A stretch of 64,000 nt of DNA from Metabacillus sp. B2-18. GTDB taxonomy: Bacteria > Bacillota > Bacilli > Bacillales > Bacillaceae. A model generated the notes under the pieces. The model saw only the letters and a list, made by a program, of their open reading frames with translations, had not been told where the DNA came from and searched no databases. Location: contig NZ_CP088245.1 of the NCBI RefSeq assembly GCF_021117275.1, positions 1,897,501 to 1,961,500 of the forward strand, written 5' to 3'. Position numbers and translations under genes: made by a program. This document shows positions 55,882 to 64,000 of the stretch, one piece after another; within the stretch, counting starts at the first letter, position 1, and every line of letters starts with the position of its first letter.

Positions 55882-56523
55882 ATGGATTATATTAATTTTA
55901 TTTCATCTACACATATCGATATTTTAAAAGAAGTAGGGAATATTGGTGCTGGACATTCAGCAACTTCATTATCGAAGTTGCTGGAAAAAAAGATAGATAT
56001 GAATGTACCAGATGTTAAGATTGTTTCCTTTAACGACTTAATGGAATGGGTAGGCGGTCCTGACGTTGTCATAGCCAGTGTCTTTTTAAGGATTGAAGGT
56101 GATATCCCTGGCTCCTTATTCTTTGTATTAAGCATTGAACAAGCGGAACGCTTTATAAAACAGCTGATCGGCGATGATCAATTTTCGTTAAAAGAACCAC
56201 CATATAATGAATTAGGATTATCTGCATTTCAAGAACTCGGTAATATTTTAACAGGATCATATTTATCATCATTATCTGATTTGACAGATTTAACAATCTA
56301 TCCTTCAGTTCCTGCACTTACAATTGATATGTTTGGTGCTGTTATTAGTCACGGTTTAATTGAGTTATCACATGCGGGTGATTTTGCTATTATCATTGAC
56401 ACTGCAATTAAGGAAGAAGATCAGTTAGAAAAAGATTCAGTAAAAGGGCATTTCTTTCTCTTACCAGATCCAGATTCCTTTAAAAAGTTATTTGATGCGC
56501 TTGGTGTAAAAGATGAAGAATGA
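55882..56523 (+). CDS. cheC: CheY-P phosphatase CheC
   Basis: 213 residues. Two pseudo-symmetric active helices, each with the ExxN pair: LKEVGNIGAGHSATSLSK and FQELGNILTGSYLSSLSD. Dephosphorylates CheY-P and acts with CheD in the Bacillus adaptation loop. GAGGGAATT precedes the ATG. Overlaps cheD by 11 nt. Confidence 0.96.
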   Translation: MDYINFISSTHIDILKEVGNIGAGHSATSLSKLLEKKIDMNVPDVKIVSFNDLMEWVGGPDVVIASVFLRIEGDIPGSLFFVLSIEQAERFIKQLIGDDQFSLKEPPYNELGLSAFQELGNILTGSYLSSLSDLTDLTIYPSVPALTIDMFGAVISHGLIELSHAGDFAIIIDTAIKEEDQLEKDSVKGHFFLLPDPDSFKKLFDALGVKDEE

Positions 56524-57013
56524 GTCAATTGAAATTGTTAAAGTTGGGATTGCTGATTTAAATATAGTGAAATCTCCACAGCGAATTCGCACCTCAGGAT
56601 TAGGATCTTGTGTAGGTCTTATTTTATTCGATAGGATCTACCAAATAGCTGGACTTGCTCATGTTATGCTACCAGATTCAACACTGGCAAATCAGTCGTC
56701 TATTAATCAGGCAAAATATGCAGACACTGCTGTTCCATTACTAATCGACAAATTAGTAGAAGCAGGAGCAAAAATGAGGTCTTTACAAGCTAAGATGGCT
56801 GGTGGTGCTCAAATGTTCCAATTTCAAACAACTAGTGACATGATGAGAATCGGCCCAAGAAATGTAGAAGCAGTTAAAGAAGTTCTTAAATCATATAACA
56901 TACCTTTACTAAAAGAAGATGTTGGTGGTAATAGCGGAAGAACCATTGAATTTGATCCAATAACATGTGAGTTAATGATTAGAACAGTAAATCAAGGTGT
57001 GAAAATTATTTAA
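56513..57013 (+). CDS. cheD: Receptor glutamine deamidase CheD
   Basis: 166 residues. Deamidates chemoreceptors and stimulates CheC. The Cys-protease-like triad is visible: Thr27, Cys33 (RTSGLGSCVGL) and His50 (AGLAHVMLP), plus MAGGAQMF and DVGGNSGRTIEF. The ATG lies within the cheC end and gives a start matching the family. Confidence 0.96.
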   Translation: MKNESIEIVKVGIADLNIVKSPQRIRTSGLGSCVGLILFDRIYQIAGLAHVMLPDSTLANQSSINQAKYADTAVPLLIDKLVEAGAKMRSLQAKMAGGAQMFQFQTTSDMMRIGPRNVEAVKEVLKSYNIPLLKEDVGGNSGRTIEFDPITCELMIRTVNQGVKII

Positions 57014-57111
57014 CTTATAAAAACCTAGCTTGTTATTTATTACTGGGTGTGAAAGTTTTTGAAAGATAAAATTGCTTTTCAATGAAACATATCTGTATCA
57101 GGGGGATAAAA

Positions 57112-57879
57112 ATGACACTAATGACACTAACCGATGAACAAGTAATTTGGCAAAAATGGATAGATGTACGAGATTCTCATGCTGGTGATGCGCTCATCAA
57201 GAAATATATGCCCCTTGTTTCTTATCATGTTCAAAGAATTTCTATTGGACTTCCAAAGAATGTAAATAAAGACGATTTGATGAGCTTAGGCTTGTTTGGG
57301 TTATATGATGCATTAGAGAAATTTGACCCAAATCGTGATTTAAAGTTCGACACGTATGCTTCTTTCCGGGTGCGAGGAGCAATCATAGATGGCCTAAGAA
57401 AAGAAGACTGGCTACCACGAAGTTCACGTGAAAAGGCTAAACGAGTAGAAGCGGCGATTGATAAATTAGAGCAAAAACATTTGCGAAATATTTCCACGAA
57501 AGAAATTGCAAATGAACTTGGCTTAACAGAAGATGAAGTTATTGGTGTTATGAATGAAGGTTTCTTTGCAAATGTATTGTCTATTGATGATCAATTGTTT
57601 GATCAAGATGATGGCGAAAGTATTGGGTTTACTGTGAAAGATGATAACCAGGTAACACCGGAAGAAAAGATGATTAATGATGAATTAATCAGTCAGTTAT
57701 CCGAAGTTATCACTCAATTAAGTGAAAAAGAGCAGCTTGTTATAAGCTTCTTTTACAAAGAAGAATTAACTTTAACAGAAATTGGTCAAGTTATGAACCT
57801 ATCAACTTCAAGAATCTCACAAATTCATTCGAAAGCGTTGTTTAAATTAAGAAAAATATTAGAAAATGTAATACATTAA
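57112..57879 (+). CDS. sigD: RNA polymerase sigma-D factor (motility sigma)
   Basis: 255 residues, one more than B. subtilis. Sigma-28 family factor for flagellin, motor, autolysin and receptor genes. Region 2 reads DDLMSLGLFGLYDALEKFDP and FDTYASFRVRGAIIDGLRKED (in parts), region 3 ANELGLTEDEVIG, region 4 TLTEIGQVMNLSTSRISQIH. An ATG at 57082 precedes the GGGGGAT ribosome site, so ATG 57112 was chosen. Being near the operon end, its level depends on long transcription from flgB. Confidence 0.97.
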   Translation: MTLMTLTDEQVIWQKWIDVRDSHAGDALIKKYMPLVSYHVQRISIGLPKNVNKDDLMSLGLFGLYDALEKFDPNRDLKFDTYASFRVRGAIIDGLRKEDWLPRSSREKAKRVEAAIDKLEQKHLRNISTKEIANELGLTEDEVIGVMNEGFFANVLSIDDQLFDQDDGESIGFTVKDDNQVTPEEKMINDELISQLSEVITQLSEKEQLVISFFYKEELTLTEIGQVMNLSTSRISQIHSKALFKLRKILENVIH

Positions 57880-57974
57880 TATTTTTGTTATGAATCATTA
57901 GTACAATCATGAGGTAAGCCAACAAGACTTTACAAACAAACATCAGTATTGTGCTTCGTAAAGGTGAGGACGAT

Positions 57975-58277
57975 ATGAGCTTAAAAAATATAGAAATGCA
58001 AATTGCTCTGCCTCGCACACATGATGCCGGGAAGATTCAAGAACAGCTCAATCAAAGAAATCAGATTAATCATGATCAACTTGCACATTCTATACAAAAG
58101 GAAGTAGACTTAAAAAGATCGCAGGTTCAGGAAAATCAAGAAAGTGAAAAGTTACAATTAAAAAAGGATCAATCAGAGCAACATCATAATCAGAAGAAAA
58201 AGAAAAAAGAAGAACAAAAACAAGAGGAGAATCCTGACCATCCCTATAAGGGGAAAACAATTGATTTTTTTGGTTAA
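57975..58277 (+). CDS. Conserved motility-operon protein of unknown function
   Basis: 100 residues, very hydrophilic: a short conserved N-terminal strand (LKNIEMQIALPRTHDAGKIQ), a long charged Lys/Gln/His-rich coiled coil with a run of five Lys, and a conserved C-terminal tag HPYKGKTIDFFG. Proteins with this plan occur beside sigD/cheD in many Firmicutes, but I know of no assigned function. AAGGTGAGG fixes ATG 57975; the upstream in-frame ATG at 57951 precedes it. swrB follows after 12 nt. Confidence 0.75.
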   Translation: MSLKNIEMQIALPRTHDAGKIQEQLNQRNQINHDQLAHSIQKEVDLKRSQVQENQESEKLQLKKDQSEQHHNQKKKKKEEQKQEENPDHPYKGKTIDFFG

Positions 58278-58289
58278 GAGAGGATGCCT

Positions 58290-58808
58290 ATGCCGACTAT
58301 ATTACTTTTGATAAGTTTACTACTTCATGTAGTAGCTTTTTATTTTATCGTTGTTCTTTATATGAAATACTCTACAATAAAAAATATATCTGATACACAG
58401 CGTCAGTTACTTGAAGAAACAGAAAATTCTATGACAAGTTTTCTTATTGATATTAAGGATGAGAATGACAGACTTATTGAAAAGTTATTGAAAACATCTA
58501 ATTCAATTCCTCAAAAAAAAGAAGAACATCATTTTAATCCAAATAATCAAGATCAAAAAGCTAGTCATGTTGAAATACAAAAACCTGATAAACAAGTTGA
58601 TAAACATGAACTTCCTGATTACTTATTAAATGTTGATCAAGTGGAGGATATCGTTGAAATTAATCAACCTAAACAACAAAAAAATCCATCTTTTGAAGAA
58701 AAAGCTATAAATCTTTATAAAGAGGGACATACTATTGAACAAATTGCGAAACGGTTGAATGTTGGTAAAACAGAAATCGAGCTTCTTTTAAAATTTCGTC
58801 AATTATAA
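58290..58808 (+). CDS. swrB: SwrB-like motility protein
   Basis: 172 residues. N-terminal membrane anchor (PTILLLISLLLHVVAFYFIVVLYM, about 2-24), variable hydrophilic middle, and a C-terminal helix-turn-helix-like segment (AINLYKEGHTIEQIAKRLNVGKTEIELLL). This plan and the place after sigD match SwrB, which activates the export apparatus for hook-basal-body completion in B. subtilis. AAGAGAGG sits directly before ATG 58284, so ATG 58290 (6 nt spacing) is preferred. Confidence 0.82.
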   Translation: MPTILLLISLLLHVVAFYFIVVLYMKYSTIKNISDTQRQLLEETENSMTSFLIDIKDENDRLIEKLLKTSNSIPQKKEEHHFNPNNQDQKASHVEIQKPDKQVDKHELPDYLLNVDQVEDIVEINQPKQQKNPSFEEKAINLYKEGHTIEQIAKRLNVGKTEIELLLKFRQL

Positions 58809-58870
58809 TTGAATCAAAGCGTTGTTTAATGAGTAATCAAATAATATTGTTAAGAAGTTTTACTTTACTC

Positions 58871-58899
58871 TTGAATGTGGTAGGTTAATATGGTATATT
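58871..58899 (+). promoter_or_regulatory. Promoter of rpsB-tsf (extended -10)
   Basis: TTGAAT (58871-58876), 17-bp spacer, TATATT (58894-58899) preceded by TGG, giving an extended -10. The transcript would have a leader of about 137 nt before rpsB. Confidence 0.7.
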
Positions 58900-58920
58900 A
58901 ATTTTTGGTGTTATTACACA

Positions 58921-59744
<824 letters not shown>

Positions 59745-59749
59745 TGTGC

Positions 59750-59790
59750 AAAAGGTGATAAGGGGGAATGACCTTTTATCACCTTTTTTT
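59750..59790 (+). terminator. Terminator between rpsB and tsf
   Basis: Perfect 12-bp stem AAAAGGTGATAA (59750-59761) / TTATCACCTTTT (59776-59787), 14-nt loop, TTTTTTT tail. Likely lets S2 and EF-Ts be made in different amounts. Confidence 0.9.
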
Positions 59791-59885
59791 AAAGTAAGTT
59801 ACATAAGAAATAACTAAATCTGGGCATCTTGGAAACCATAAGGAGAAACCTTAGGTCTCTTTAATAAACTGCCTATTGTTATCAT

Positions 59886-59909
59886 ATCCACTTATTTAAA
59901 ATAATGGAT
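59886..59909 (+). other. Hairpin in the tsf leader
   Basis: ATCCA-C-TTATT pairs with AATAATGGAT (one bulged base) around a 3-nt loop, about 32 nt before the tsf ribosome site. Possible leader element; function unknown. Confidence 0.45.
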
Positions 59910-59957
59910 GGTTAGAATCATTTAAAAACCCATATGACTTTAAGGAGGAATACCGTA

Positions 59958-60839
59958 ATGGCAGTAACTGCACAAATGGTAAAAGAATTACGTGAAAAAA
60001 CAGGCGCTGGAATGATGGATTGTAAAAAAGCGTTAACTGAAACTAATGGAGACATGGATCAAGCAATCGACTATCTTCGTGAAAAAGGCATTGCTAAAGC
60101 AGCTAAAAAGGCTGATCGTATTGCTGCTGAAGGTTCTACATTAGTTAAAGTAAACGGTAATGAAGCAGTAATCTTAGAAGTAAACTCTGAGACTGATTTC
60201 GTAGCGAAAAACGAAGGTTTCAAAGAGTTAATTAACGGTTTAGCTGATTTCTTACTTGAGAAGAAGCCTGCAGATGCAGACGCAGCTTTATCTGAGACAA
60301 TGAGCAATGGCACAACTGTTGCTGATTACATCAATTCTGCAATTGCGAAAATCGGAGAAAAAATCACTCTTCGTCGTTTTACTGTATTATCAAAAACTGA
60401 CAATGATGCATTTGGTGCATACCTACATATGGGAGGACGTATCGGCGTTCTAACATTACTAGAAGGTACAACAGATGCAGATGCTGCAAAAGATGTGGCA
60501 ATGCATGCAGCTGCTGTAAATCCTAAGTATGTATCACGTGATCAAGTTTCTGCTGAAGAAGCTGAGCATGAGCGTAAAATCTTAACTGAACAAGCTCTAA
60601 ACGAAGGTAAGCCAGAAAATATTGTTGCAAAAATGGTTGAAGGTCGTCTTGGTAAATATTTTGAAGACATCTGTTTACTTGACCAAAGCTTTGTTAAGAA
60701 TCCAGATCAAAAAGTTAAAGAATTTGTTCAATCTAAAGGTGCAACTGTAAAAACTTTCATCCGCTATGAAGTTGGAGAAGGTATTGAAAAACGCCAGGAT
60801 AACTTCGCTGAAGAAGTTATGAGTCAAGTTAAAAAATAA
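59958..60839 (+). CDS. tsf: Translation elongation factor Ts
   Basis: 293 residues, the B. subtilis length. Nucleotide exchange factor for EF-Tu. N-terminal UBA-like domain ([20 protein letters not shown]) with the TDFVAKN motif ([16 protein letters not shown]). Frame opens at 59934, but AAGGAGGA and the family start fix ATG 59958. Confidence 0.98.
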   Translation: MAVTAQMVKELREKTGAGMMDCKKALTETNGDMDQAIDYLREKGIAKAAKKADRIAAEGSTLVKVNGNEAVILEVNSETDFVAKNEGFKELINGLADFLLEKKPADADAALSETMSNGTTVADYINSAIAKIGEKITLRRFTVLSKTDNDAFGAYLHMGGRIGVLTLLEGTTDADAAKDVAMHAAAVNPKYVSRDQVSAEEAEHERKILTEQALNEGKPENIVAKMVEGRLGKYFEDICLLDQSFVKNPDQKVKEFVQSKGATVKTFIRYEVGEGIEKRQDNFAEEVMSQVKK

Positions 60840-60848
60840 GTATTAATA

Positions 60849-60886
60849 TGTACACAAATAAGTATTCATAATCGACGTTGTGTACA
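60849..60886. repeat. Inverted repeat after tsf
   Basis: TGTACACAA (60849-60857) and TTGTGTACA (60878-60886) are perfect complements with a 20-nt spacer, 26 bp before the tsf terminator. No U tract; could be an operator-like or mRNA 3' structure. Confidence 0.5.
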
Positions 60887-60912
60887 GATACATGTTTTTC
60901 TTATAATGGAAA

Positions 60913-60944
60913 AAGGGAACACAGCATGTGTTCCCTTCTTTTTA
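60913..60944 (+). terminator. Terminator of tsf
   Basis: Perfect 11-bp stem AAGGGAACACA / TGTGTTCCCTT, loop GCA, then CTTTTT. Confidence 0.9.
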
Positions 60945-61112
60945 GAGAGATGGGACCTATCTAAAGCTATGTAGGATTAAAAAGAATCTAAGCCGAATAA
61001 CACGGATAAAATAGAATTGAGAGTAAATACATCAGTTCATGTTAGTTACACATTAATATCCATGAAAAAAGCTTAGTATTTATTCATGCGGAACAGAGAG
61101 TTGGAGGTAATC

Positions 61113-61835
61113 ATGAGTAAACCTAAATATCAACGTATTGTACTAAAATTAAGTGGTGAAGCACTTGCGGGTGATAATGGATTTGGAATAAATCCTTCAG
61201 TTATTCAGTCAATTGCTAAACAAGTGAAGGAAATTGCTGAACTAGATGTAGAAGTAGCTGTTGTTGTTGGAGGCGGAAACATCTGGCGCGGCAAAATCGG
61301 TAGTGAAATGGGAATGGACCGTGCAACCGCCGACTACATGGGAATGCTTGCAACTGTCATGAACTCGCTTGCTTTACAAGATAGCCTTGAAACACAGGGA
61401 ATTCAAACACGTGTTCAAACATCTATTGAAATGAGACAGGTTGCCGAGCCATACATAAGAAGAAAAGCAATTCGTCACCTTGAAAAGAAACGCGTTGTGA
61501 TCTTTGCTGCTGGTACTGGAAATCCGTATTTCTCTACAGATACGACTGCGGCATTACGTGCTGCAGAAATTGAAGCAGATGTTATTCTTATGGCGAAAAA
61601 CAATGTGGATGGTGTTTATAACGCCGACCCTAGAATTGACAAAGATGCTGTTAAATATGAAACTCTTTCATACTTAGATGTACTTAAAGAAGGTCTTGCT
61701 GTAATGGATTCAACTGCATCTTCTTTATGCATGGATAATGATATCCCATTAATTGTCTTCTCAATTATGGAAGAAGGTAATATTAAGCGTGCCGTGATTG
61801 GCGAAAATATCGGAACAATTGTAAGGGGGAAATAA
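61113..61835 (+). CDS. pyrH: UMP kinase
   Basis: 240 residues. Phosphorylates UMP to UDP; amino-acid-kinase fold. Motifs [41 protein letters not shown] and [25 protein letters not shown] fixes ATG 61113; the longer frame from 61086 precedes it. frr starts 2 nt after the stop. The 170 bp between the tsf terminator and this gene show no convincing promoter. Confidence 0.97.
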   Translation: MSKPKYQRIVLKLSGEALAGDNGFGINPSVIQSIAKQVKEIAELDVEVAVVVGGGNIWRGKIGSEMGMDRATADYMGMLATVMNSLALQDSLETQGIQTRVQTSIEMRQVAEPYIRRKAIRHLEKKRVVIFAAGTGNPYFSTDTTAALRAAEIEADVILMAKNNVDGVYNADPRIDKDAVKYETLSYLDVLKEGLAVMDSTASSLCMDNDIPLIVFSIMEEGNIKRAVIGENIGTIVRGK

Positions 61836-61837
61836 TC

Positions 61838-62395
61838 TTGGCTAAACAAATTTTAGCAAACACAAAAGAAAAAATGGAAAAAGCTGTTGCTTCTTTAACT
61901 CGTGAGTTAGCTTCAGTAAGAGCCGGACGTGCTAGTGCAAACTTATTAGACAAAATTTCTGTTGACTATTATGGGGCTCCAACACCTGTTAATCAACTTG
62001 CATCTATTAGTGTGCCAGAAGCAAGACTTTTAGTTATCCAACCTTATGATAAAACTGTTTTAGGTGATATCGAAAAGGCTATTTTAAAATCTGACTTGGG
62101 TTTAACACCTTCAAATGATGGTTCTCTTATTCGACTTTCTATCCCTGCTCTAACAGAGGAAAGACGTAAGGAACTTGTTAAGTTAGTTAAAAAATATGCA
62201 GAAGAAGCAAAAGTTGCAGTGCGTAATATTAGACGTGATGGTAATGACGACCTGAAGAAATTGGAAAAAAACGGGGATATTACTGAAGATGAATTACGTG
62301 GCAACACGGAAGAAGTACAAAAGTTAACAGATGATTATATTGTGAAAGTTGATCAAGTTGCAAAAGATAAAGAAAAAGAAATCATGGAAGTTTAA
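61838..62395 (+). CDS. frr: Ribosome recycling factor (TTG start)
   Basis: 185 residues. With EF-G it splits post-termination ribosomes. The start is TTG ([17 protein letters not shown]), 7 nt after AAGGGGG; no in-frame ATG would keep the conserved N-terminus. Motifs [41 protein letters not shown] and the C-terminal [10 protein letters not shown] are typical. A strong terminator follows. Confidence 0.96.
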   Translation: MAKQILANTKEKMEKAVASLTRELASVRAGRASANLLDKISVDYYGAPTPVNQLASISVPEARLLVIQPYDKTVLGDIEKAILKSDLGLTPSNDGSLIRLSIPALTEERRKELVKLVKKYAEEAKVAVRNIRRDGNDDLKKLEKNGDITEDELRGNTEEVQKLTDDYIVKVDQVAKDKEKEIMEV

Positions 62396-62425
62396 GTGAA
62401 AAATCTGTACAATAGGTATGGAAAG

Positions 62426-62454
62426 ACCCTCTAATGTTTACAGGGGGTTTTTTT
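62426..62454 (+). terminator. Terminator of pyrH-frr
   Basis: ACCCTCT (62426-62432) pairs with AGGGGGT (62442-62448, one G-U), followed by a run of seven T. Confidence 0.85.
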
Positions 62455-62525
62455 GTTAAAGATAAGAGAATATGATATCTTTACTTAATATTGGTGTCTA
62501 GCTGAAGCGTATAGCCTCTTAAGGT

Positions 62526-62582
62526 CATAAGCCACAAATGAATTGAAGACAAAGAGTCTCTTCTATTCATTTGTTTCTTATG
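62526..62582. repeat. Intergenic hairpin repeat, copy 2
   Basis: Arms of 24 nt (62526-62549 and 62559-62582) pair at 21 of 24 positions. It is embedded in a longer element, about 62494-62620, that starts TGTCTAGCTGAAGCG and ends CAAGGCGTTTACG. The left flank GTCATAAGCCAC is identical to copy 1 (4161-4172), while the stem core differs. Lies in the 284-bp frr-uppS gap. Confidence 0.8.
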
Positions 62583-62679
62583 CTTGTGGGGGGCTGAGCA
62601 AGGCGTTTACGTTTTTCTTATAGTTTAACGTCATCATGGTAGAAAGAGATCATGAATTATTGGGTGATGGAGGAATCAC

Positions 62680-63459
62680 ATGCTCAACATATTAAAGAAA
62701 TGGAAAGGAAACCCTCGGCCTTCCAATGAACAAACGTTAAGTAAAGAGGACATTTTAAAGGGAGAAATTCCAAAACATATTGCCATTATTATGGATGGAA
62801 ATGGAAGGTGGGCAAAAAAACGTGCCTTACCTCGGATAGCAGGACATCATGAGGGCATGAAAGTTGTCAGAAAGATAACGAAACAAGCTAATTCACTCGG
62901 TGTTAAAACTCTTACTTTGTATGCTTTTTCAACTGAAAACTGGAAACGCCCTAAGGTAGAAGTAGATTATTTAATGAAGTTACCTGAAGAATTTTTAAAT
63001 ACTTATTTACCTGAGCTTATTGAAGAAAATGTACAGGTACGCATTATGGGGGATAAAAACAGACTCCCGGTGCATACATTAAGTGCTGTTGAAAAGGCTA
63101 TAAATGAAACAAGTGATAATGATGGTCTTGTTTTAAATTTTGCTTTGAATTATGGCAGTCGTGCTGAAATTATTACTGCAGTTCAACAGATTGCTCAAGA
63201 TATTGATAGTGGTAAAATAAACGGTAATTCAATTGATGAATCGCTTTTCTCCAATTATTTAATGTCTCAATCACTAGATGATCCTGACCTATTAATACGT
63301 ACTAGTGGTGAAATCCGGTTAAGCAATTTTATGTTATGGCAACTAGCCTATACAGAATTTTGGTTCACTGAAGTATTATGGCCTGATTTTAATGAACAAT
63401 GTTTTTTACAAGCAATACACACATATCAACAAAGAGGACGCAGATTTGGTGGCGTATAA
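62680..63459 (+). CDS. uppS: Undecaprenyl diphosphate synthase
   Basis: 259 residues. Cis-prenyltransferase making the C55 lipid carrier for cell-wall synthesis. Catalytic motif IAIIMDGNGRWAKKR with the essential Asp, then HHEGMKVVRKI, LYAFSTENWKRP and the C-terminal DPDLLIRTSGEIRLSNFMLWQ (in parts). The short Lys-rich N-terminus is usual. GGAGGAATC ribosome site. cdsA follows after 17 nt. Confidence 0.97.
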   Translation: MLNILKKWKGNPRPSNEQTLSKEDILKGEIPKHIAIIMDGNGRWAKKRALPRIAGHHEGMKVVRKITKQANSLGVKTLTLYAFSTENWKRPKVEVDYLMKLPEEFLNTYLPELIEENVQVRIMGDKNRLPVHTLSAVEKAINETSDNDGLVLNFALNYGSRAEIITAVQQIAQDIDSGKINGNSIDESLFSNYLMSQSLDDPDLLIRTSGEIRLSNFMLWQLAYTEFWFTEVLWPDFNEQCFLQAIHTYQQRGRRFGGV

Positions 63460-63476
63460 AGGTGATGAAATTTTAA

Positions 63477-64000
63477 ATGAAGCAACGAATTCTAACTGCA
63501 ATATTAGCTGCAGCAGTTTTTCTTCCATTTGTTATATACGGAAATCTTCCGTTTACAATATTTGTTTATTTACTAGCATCAATTGGATTGTATGAATTGT
63601 TAAGAATGAAAAAAATATCGTTAGTAAGTTTTCCTGGATTAATTAGCTTATTAATTTTATGGGTTCTTTTAATTCCAAATTCTTATATAACAATATTAAA
63701 CGATATAAATTTTTCTAAGGCCGAATTAGCATTACTAGCTTTGTTATTTTTGTTAACTTACACGGTTATTACGAAAAATAAGTTTACATTTGACGATGTT
63801 GGTTTTGTTGTAATTTCTGTATTTTATCTTGGGATCGGTTTTTACTTTTTTATTGAAACAAGGCATTCTGGATTGGCAGAAGTATTTTATGCATTATTCT
63901 TAATATGGGTAACTGATTCAGGAGCTTATTTTGTCGGTCGGGCAATGGGGAAAAACAAGCTTTGGCCTGAAATAAGTCCGAATAAAACAGTAGAAGGTGC
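63477..64000 (+). CDS. cdsA: Phosphatidate cytidylyltransferase CdsA, N-terminal part (partial)
   Basis: The frame from ATG 63477 ([20 protein letters not shown]) stays open to the window end, 174 codons. Makes CDP-diacylglycerol from phosphatidic acid and CTP. Several membrane helices are visible, then [34 protein letters not shown] (seen in parts: [19 protein letters not shown]), which is the conserved CdsA core. The end and the final signature are outside. AAAGGTGATG lies upstream. uppS-cdsA order as in B. subtilis. Confidence 0.95.
   Translation, partial: [174 protein letters not shown]

Overview
The window is a 64 kb stretch of low-GC Firmicute chromosome, almost certainly from the family Bacillaceae. 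Every gene is on the + strand. The gene order matches the Bacillus subtilis segment from recG to cdsA: recG-fapR-plsX-fabD-fabG-acpP-rnc-smc-ftsY-ylxM-ffh-rpsP-khpA-ylqD-rimM-trmD-rplS-(signal peptidase)-rbgA-rnhB-ylqG-ylqH-sucCD-dprA-topA-trmFO-xerC-hslVU-codY-fla/che-sigD-swrB-rpsB-tsf-pyrH-frr-uppS-cdsA. It is not B. subtilis itself. ylqB is missing between ftsY and ylxM, a signal peptidase gene sits between rplS and rbgA, extra genes lie between flgD and flgE and between sigD and swrB, and the hook protein is about twice the B. subtilis length. I saw no tRNA, rRNA, CRISPR, prophage or insertion sequence.

Region 1 (1-9.9 kb): phospholipid and fatty-acid synthesis (fapR, plsX, fabD, fabG, acpP) behind a sigma-A promoter with a FapR-type operator, then RNase III, SMC and the SRP receptor FtsY. 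Region 2 (10-19 kb): SRP and translation genes (ylxM-ffh, S16, KhpA, RimM, TrmD, L19 with a structured leader), a signal peptidase, the 50S assembly GTPase RbgA, RNase HII, and the pair ylqG-ylqH. Region 3 (19-30 kb): succinyl-CoA synthetase (with a consensus cre site at its promoter), DprA, topoisomerase I, TrmFO, XerC, HslVU and CodY. Region 4 (30-58.8 kb): one very long flagellar/chemotaxis operon. It holds rod and basal body (flgBC, fliEFG), export ATPase (fliHIJ), hook (fliK, flgD, flgE), switch (fliM, fliY, cheY), export gate (fliZPQR, flhBA), placement (flhFG), chemotaxis (cheBAWCD), then sigD and swrB. Region 5 (58.8-64 kb): S2, EF-Ts, UMP kinase, ribosome recycling factor, UppS and the start of CdsA. 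Most transcription-unit ends carry clear stem-loop terminators.

Most of the window is ordinary core genome. Five points stand out. (1) YlqG-YlqH looks like a second, solitary FliK-C/FlhB-C 'export switch' pair outside the flagellar operon: YlqH lines up with the C-terminal fragment of the FlhB encoded 28 kb downstream, and an exact sigma-D -10 (GCCGATAT) lies just upstream of its gene group. (2) FlgE has an insertion of about 200 residues, mostly helical in appearance. (3) Two intergenic hairpin repeats share flanks but have different, internally complementary cores. (4) The swrD start codon is separated from its Shine-Dalgarno sequence by a hairpin. (5) A 21-codon reading frame ends inside the flhA ribosome-binding site. 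Several translation starts use TTG or GTG (fliH, fliI, fliM, fliZ, frr, xerC, ylxF, fliK). These were fixed from Shine-Dalgarno spacing and family N-termini, so naive ATG-based starts would be wrong for them.
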